Assembly: GCA_033675545.1 (NCBI GenBank)
Contig: JAWDGP010000881.1
Location: 32,501 to 96,500 of the forward strand
Source of the DNA: Elysia crispata
Lineage: Eukaryota; Mollusca; Gastropoda; Plakobranchidae
Reading direction: 5' to 3'
DNA: 64,000 bases
The notes under the pieces were generated by a model. It did no database searches. It was given only the letters and a program-made list of their open reading frames with translations, and was not told the DNA's origin. The number at the start of each line of letters is the position of its first letter. Positions within the stretch are counted from its first letter, which is position 1. The position numbers and the translations under genes were made by a program. Shown one piece after another: positions 39,647 through 64,000 of this stretch.

Positions 39647-40128
39647 GCTGTTTGTGCTGAAAGGAATTGTTTTAATTTGAGACTCAAATTTTGTAATATT
39701 GTACAATTTTTTCTACATATTTAATTTTCCTTGTGCAAAATAGTCATGGCCAGCCACTTTTATGTTATTGGTCCCAAAAGCTTGCTTGCAAGGCAAACTA
39801 CCTGTATGAACCTCCAGTCCCTGACAATTGTTGTCATTTTTAACACACAAGTGCCTATGAAGTTCAAAACACATATTTTTGCCCAAGATAAATCTTTGAG
39901 CAACAATTAATAATAATGTTTTGATATAATCACACCAAAGACACTGTCCTTCTTTGGAATAGGCAGGTTGAAGAAAATTTTTTTTTATTTTGAAAGCTTA
40001 TTTCATCCAACATGAGCCACAACATACAGTATAGTTTCAAACTGAGTGAATTAAGTGGAGGTATGAGGTAGTTTTTGAGGTTGACAGGAAAGCTTTGTAA
40101 AAAGTATGCAAGATCTCAACTTTCCATA

Positions 40129-40607
40129 TACCGTATTCGCTCCAATAGTAGCGCCGGGCGCGTGAAAATGAAGGGGGGGGGGGGTCTAATGGAATGTTTT
40201 GGATGACTTTCTTTAAAGACAAAGTGCCGCCGTTTCCGCCGTCGCCGCCCTCCCCCCCCCTCCCCCTCGAGTTAGTTTTAGAGTGCCATGGTTGGGTGAA
40301 GAAAGCGACGCGTCATTCAAGTCCGATGACTACGAGGACTGCAATAGTCCAGGACATTAACCTCAGACGCCTTAATACTGACTTTGACATACCCAATTTG
40401 AGATGACAATTGTAGTATCATAGTCATTCATTGTTTACATGTGTTGTCTGTTGTTATCATCAGATCTATCGCTTAATAAATGTTTTGAGTTTGAGTTTAA
40501 TAAGAATCTTTTGTTCTCGAAAGTGGTGTCTTTTAAGTGTTGCTTGGATGGGAGGGAGGGGGGGGCGTTTATTAGAGATGGCGCTACTAATGGAGGGAAT
40601 ACGGTAA
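40129..40607. mobile_element. TA-flanked inverted-repeat DNA transposon, 475 bp
   Basis: TA, then CCGTATTCGCTCCAATAGTA at the left (40131). The right end, reverse complemented, reads CCGTATTCCCTCCATTAGTA (ending at 40605), then TA. The ends match over about 25 bases with two mismatches, and the TA duplication is intact. The interior has a poly-G tract (near 40170), a poly-C tract and a reading frame giving WLGEESDASFKSDDYEDC before a stop, which could be a transposase tail. It is too short to be autonomous. Confidence 0.7.
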
Positions 40608-43069
40608 ATAGAATTGAATGAATCTGCAGATGTTTTTGATTTGAAGGTCAGTGGGGAACTGAAAAAGTTTTTAATGTGAAATGTTCACTCCTTTTTAACA
40701 ACATACAGTTTAATTCAACTCAAAGCCAAAATTGTAACACACATTCCAGTCAGTGTCAAAATAAAAGAAAACAAAATTAATGTTTTGTTTTTTTAATTAC
40801 ATTTTAATTCATCATTCTTAGCATTGAGCTAACAATACATGTTCATGTACAAAAGGTCCTTATATTAAAAGATTTCAGTAATTTTTCAAACAGGATTTTT
40901 TTTCCCTCTTAATGAAGCTCATGTGGGATTACAAAGGGATTGAATAAGACAGTTTTTCTCCTAGTCCCATAAAGTTTTATTTTCTTCTCTCTTATGCTCA
41001 TTTTCTTTTTTTTTTTTTTTTTGACAAGAATTTCCATTTCAGTGAAGTACACAGAGTATGTATAGAGGAACAAATCAAACATTTACAGAATAAGTCTTGC
41101 ATTATATACATACAGTTTGTTAAGTATTTAGTAAAAACTATATTCATTGCACAGAAATTATATAAAGTAAAAAATAACATGAAAATTCGACATTTTAAAA
41201 AGAATTTATCTCCCTTCCCTCCTATTTACACAAAATTTTACACTGATTTCATGGAATTTTGAGACAATTCAAAGCAGAGAGTGCAAGCAAGAGATTTTAT
41301 TTTTGATGAAGAGTAAAACATTTGAGTGACTAGTTGACTTTTACCTGTTAAAGAAATACTGAGGTAAATAATAATTTAGTCAAAACATGAGGTTATACAA
41401 CTATAACTTATGTACAGTACATGATGGTCATTAATCATCAACAAATAATTTTCTCATGCAATTGGAAATGATTCTTTACTTTTTGAATAATTCTTATCTA
41501 TATGTTGCTCACTGTGAACTTGTTTTGATTATATTCCCAAAAGTGAAGAAACAATTTAAAAAAAAAGGCCAATATACAAATTTTCATTGTTGTAGTCTTA
41601 GTATTGCATTTGCAAGCAAAAATACCAAAATGAAAAAAAATATGAGATTGATTGCAGCTGTCAGATATTAGCTTTAACAGATAGTCTACTTTTGCTCAAC
41701 AATATTAGTGACAACTTCAGTATTTCCGTACAGGAATCATGCAATCAACACTTTTTCTTTTCGTTGCTGTTCTTTACACAAGCTACACTTTGAAACAAGA
41801 AAACCGTCTTTCACAGAATTCTTCTTAGAATTTATCCAAACCAATTTGTAGCATTGTTTTCTCATGAAAATATTTAAGGAAAGTAAATAATGAAATGCCC
41901 TTCAATATCTGTCCAAATATACCTAATATATCTTTTGTGACATGAATTTCAACGAAAAGTTTGATATTTCAAGAGTATTAAAGCTTAAAAAAATATGACT
42001 TCAGTCAGCCTGAAAAATGTACCAATCCTATGCTTGTAACCAGCATATCAAAATTTGAGAGACTTTGTCCTGAGATAAAAACAGTGAAACTAATGATGGC
42101 TTTGAATAACAATTATAAGATGAACACATGTTGTCTCTGTAAACTTTATACAAATTGAGTTCGCCCTTTTACAAATATTTTAAATGTCCATTTCATTCAA
42201 AATGGTTTGAGATTTAAGTTTAAATCCTTGCAATATCAATTTTCACCATAATTAGAGCCTAGATTTTAATCCTCAAATAGAGCACCATAAAGAATATATG
42301 CCGTCAGGTATTCTGAACATAATAATATACCAGTAACACTTTAAGTTCAAATGACGGCTATTTTTAAAATTAATTAATCAAATACAGCATCTATACATCA
42401 TTGAAGCTGATCTCAGTCATTTGTACTAAATTAAATCTTTCAATACCATTAAGAGAAAGTCTAGTAAAAGTAGTGTATTTCAAACTTCAGCAGCCTGGTT
42501 CAAGCTTTACAAATTACTTATGCTGGTTACACAAATAAAACAGATAGATTATTTGATTAAATAAGTTACATTTGATTATGTATCATACACCATCCAAAGA
42601 TGATCAAAATACAAATTTTATACATAAAATATGAATGATATTGACAATCCAGCAGTGTATATAACCTATAAATTTATTAGACAGTTCTGTACAAGATGTT
42701 CAAATTGATTCATTACAGATGGATAACAGGAGAATTACAAAGAATTCTTTTTTTTTCCCTTTCTAAAACCATTATGATACATGCTGCATTAGTTTAAGAG
42801 AGCAACTTCTTTGAAACCCCCTAGAAAAAAAAAATTTTGGTAACCAAATTCATGTTTTCACTGAGCAACTTTGCTTTCATTCAAATATAAATATTTTGTC
42901 CATTTCTGTGGACTTTCTGTATCACAAATACTTCTTTTCACTTTTTTTGTTCACCCTTGTAAATGATAAGAAAACATGATCCATTTCAAAATAAAATAGT
43001 GAAACCTATTCAGATAAGATATGTCTCTGTATACTTAGCAGTATTGCATATGACTTGTACATCTTTAAG
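40608..43069 (-). other. Cytohesin 3' flank, probable long 3' UTR
   Basis: AT-rich sequence downstream of the cytohesin stop (the gene runs right to left). Several TTTATT words (AATAAA on the minus strand; for example 41296-41301) are possible poly(A) signals, none decisive. There is a long T-run at 41008-41022. No gene seen. Confidence 0.45.
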
Positions 43070-43906
43070 TACAGTGGAATCCGCATAAAGTCAACACCAC
43101 ACGGCAGTCCCGTTTTTTTCATTCTTTTTTAAGTAACTGATTTTCTGAAAGAGTCCACTCCTTGTGGACATTTTCACTTAAAGTCAACACCTCGTGGTGG
43201 ATGGGAAAAGGTGAAACCCATAAAAGCAGGGATGTGTGGGCGGGATATAGCTCTTTGTACATGCAATACAGTCACTAAGTCACTGTGTATTAATACATGT
43301 GGTATGCTTAACAAGGCCTAGCTAAGTTAGTGTGGTTGTGACAGTAACAAAGAAGGATGCGTAGGGCATCGGCAGGATGGAGGCTGTGATCTAGATTTAG
43401 ACCTAACTCATCGTTTGCTTGCATCATTTGTGGCAAAGAATGCAGTGTTTGCTCACCACTGATAGCCTTAACCAATAACATCCTTTTCAGTGCCTTCAAG
43501 AATGTTAAATTTTTTTCTTTTTTTTTTAAGGCCATTTTTTTATCTTGTGAAAACAAAACAAAGATAATGATGGTCCTAAGCCCATGCTAAAGAAGGGTAA
43601 AACTGGAAAAAAAAGCAAGAATTGTGGGTATTATGCATATTTTGTGGGGGGTTTTTTCATGTAGAACATTAAGGTCGTTTAAATTAAACTCTTTTCAGAC
43701 TTAATGTGGTTTTCTCTTTGCTTAAATAATTAATAGCTAAAAGTAGCGAAAAATGGAGACGCAGCAAAGGGAGACCACTGTTATAAAGGGAGACAACCTG
43801 TTTTAATAACGTGAATTTTCAGACTGTTTCCTGGAAATGGATAACGTCAACACTCTTTTTTTTTTTTTTTTGTCCCAAGTGTTGACTTTAAGTGGATTCC
43901 ACTGTA
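43070..43906. mobile_element. TA-flanked inverted-repeat DNA transposon, 833 bp
   Basis: TA then CAGTGGAATCCGCATAAAGT at 43072. The right end, reverse complemented, reads CAGTGGAATCCACTTAAAGT (ending 43904), then TA. The inverted ends match over about 28 bases. A CAG start plus TA target suggests the pogo/Tigger group. An internal minus-strand ORF (43308-43556, 82 residues) may be a transposase scrap but has no motif I can name. A second AAGTCAACACC copy occurs internally near 43180. It lies in the cytohesin 3' flank. Confidence 0.75.
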
Positions 43907-44569
43907 CCTAGTTAAAATTACATCAGAACTTTTGATTTGGCTCTCTGGAAATGTTTTTTCCAATCATTCATCAAACCATTCCATATTTTAAATCTAATGA
44001 TATTTTCAACTACATCTTCAAACCTACAATCATAACTCTTGAGATCATGACTTGTCACGTTATGCAATGGTCTGGATAGTCCACAATCCTGGTCAAAGCA
44101 AACTATTCAACGCATGATTTCTCTGTTTATTTGATTTGACATGCAAGACCAATATTTGAAGGCTGAAATATTTATTTTTCAATTTCTCAGTCTCAACAGT
44201 CTTTAATTTTTGTAAAAGACTGAATTGAGAAGGAACAAATGGTATTGTGAAAAACAAAAAGATAATAGTACATAAGACTCTGTTTAAAAATTCACTTTTC
44301 TTGGAAACCCATGATGTTATGTCGAAACTGATCATTTTGTATTTTGCTTCTTAAATCTGGAGTAGGAGTTGAGGTATATTAAAGTAACATTTTTTTCATA
44401 AGTACTAGAGTAAATTGCCTTTAGCGGTTATGTGTAGCCAAAGGTAACTGCCCATCAACCAGTGAATAAATTTCTGTGCTACATCCGAAAATAAGATGAA
44501 GTCCATCGATAAAATTTTTTTCTGTTGCTTGTCCCATTTCAATACCTTCCCATGTGGTTAAAGAAACAT

Positions 44570-63904
<19,335 letters not shown>

Positions 63905-64000
63905 CTGGAAGGAAAGAAACCATAATTACTTCATGTATAAACAAGCTCCTACGTTGAGACTACTGAAAAAATCAAAGTCCTTGTTGTCAGGGTCCCGGTA

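Overview
This is a eukaryotic, intron-rich and AT-rich genomic window from an invertebrate animal. A lophotrochozoan, probably a gastropod mollusc, fits best: exon sequences are clearly animal, introns are 0.1 to 10 kb, and there are long (GA)n, (TA)n and triplet microsatellites plus many old transposons and short inverted-repeat elements. The species assignment is inference; the two main gene identities are not.

Three genes can be reconstructed. (1) 5025-7494, minus strand: a small two-exon gene for a 196-residue, probably coiled-coil protein that I do not recognise. (2) 10144-30979, plus strand: a complete USP36-type ubiquitin-specific protease of 1243 residues in 18 coding exons, with all splice phases consistent. 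It has an intact Cys/His/Asn-Asp active site, two CxxC zinc-ribbon pairs, a long disordered and Lys/Arg-rich tail, and the conserved C-terminal Trp-Asp-Gly and Trp-x-(D/E)-E motifs. (3) 44570-63904, minus strand: a cytohesin (ARF guanine-nucleotide exchange factor; coiled coil, Sec7 and PH domains), 392 residues in 12 exons. Only the short N-terminal exon is missing, presumably beyond the right edge. Genes 1 and 2 are divergent with about 2.6 kb between start codons. Genes 2 and 3 are convergent, with about 13.6 kb between stop codons.

In human, CYTH1 and USP36 are neighbours at 17q25.3, so this window appears to keep an ancient bilaterian gene pair, though the relative orientation differs.

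The remaining sequence is introns, 3' flanks and mobile DNA: a Penelope-like GIY-YIG remnant (5.6-6.0 kb), a piggyBac-type TTAA element (10.7-12.3 kb), a retrotransposon remnant with a restriction-like endonuclease (14.5-15.6 kb), a tRNA-derived SINE (15.7 kb), a retrotransposon RNase H region split by a nested TA-target DNA transposon (34.2-35.7 kb), an AP-endonuclease retrotransposon remnant (60.6-61.1 kb), and several short inverted-repeat elements (21.4, 24.4, 40.1, 43.1 and 45.7 kb). One of these ends a few bases from a cytohesin splice donor. Tandem arrays with periods near 57, 60, 78, 90, 97 and 143 bp are also present. I found no CRISPR array, operon, rRNA or tRNA gene, and no clear undescribed protein system. 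The most unusual points are the transposon-abutted splice site, the nested insertion, the gene pair and the unrecognised coiled-coil gene.
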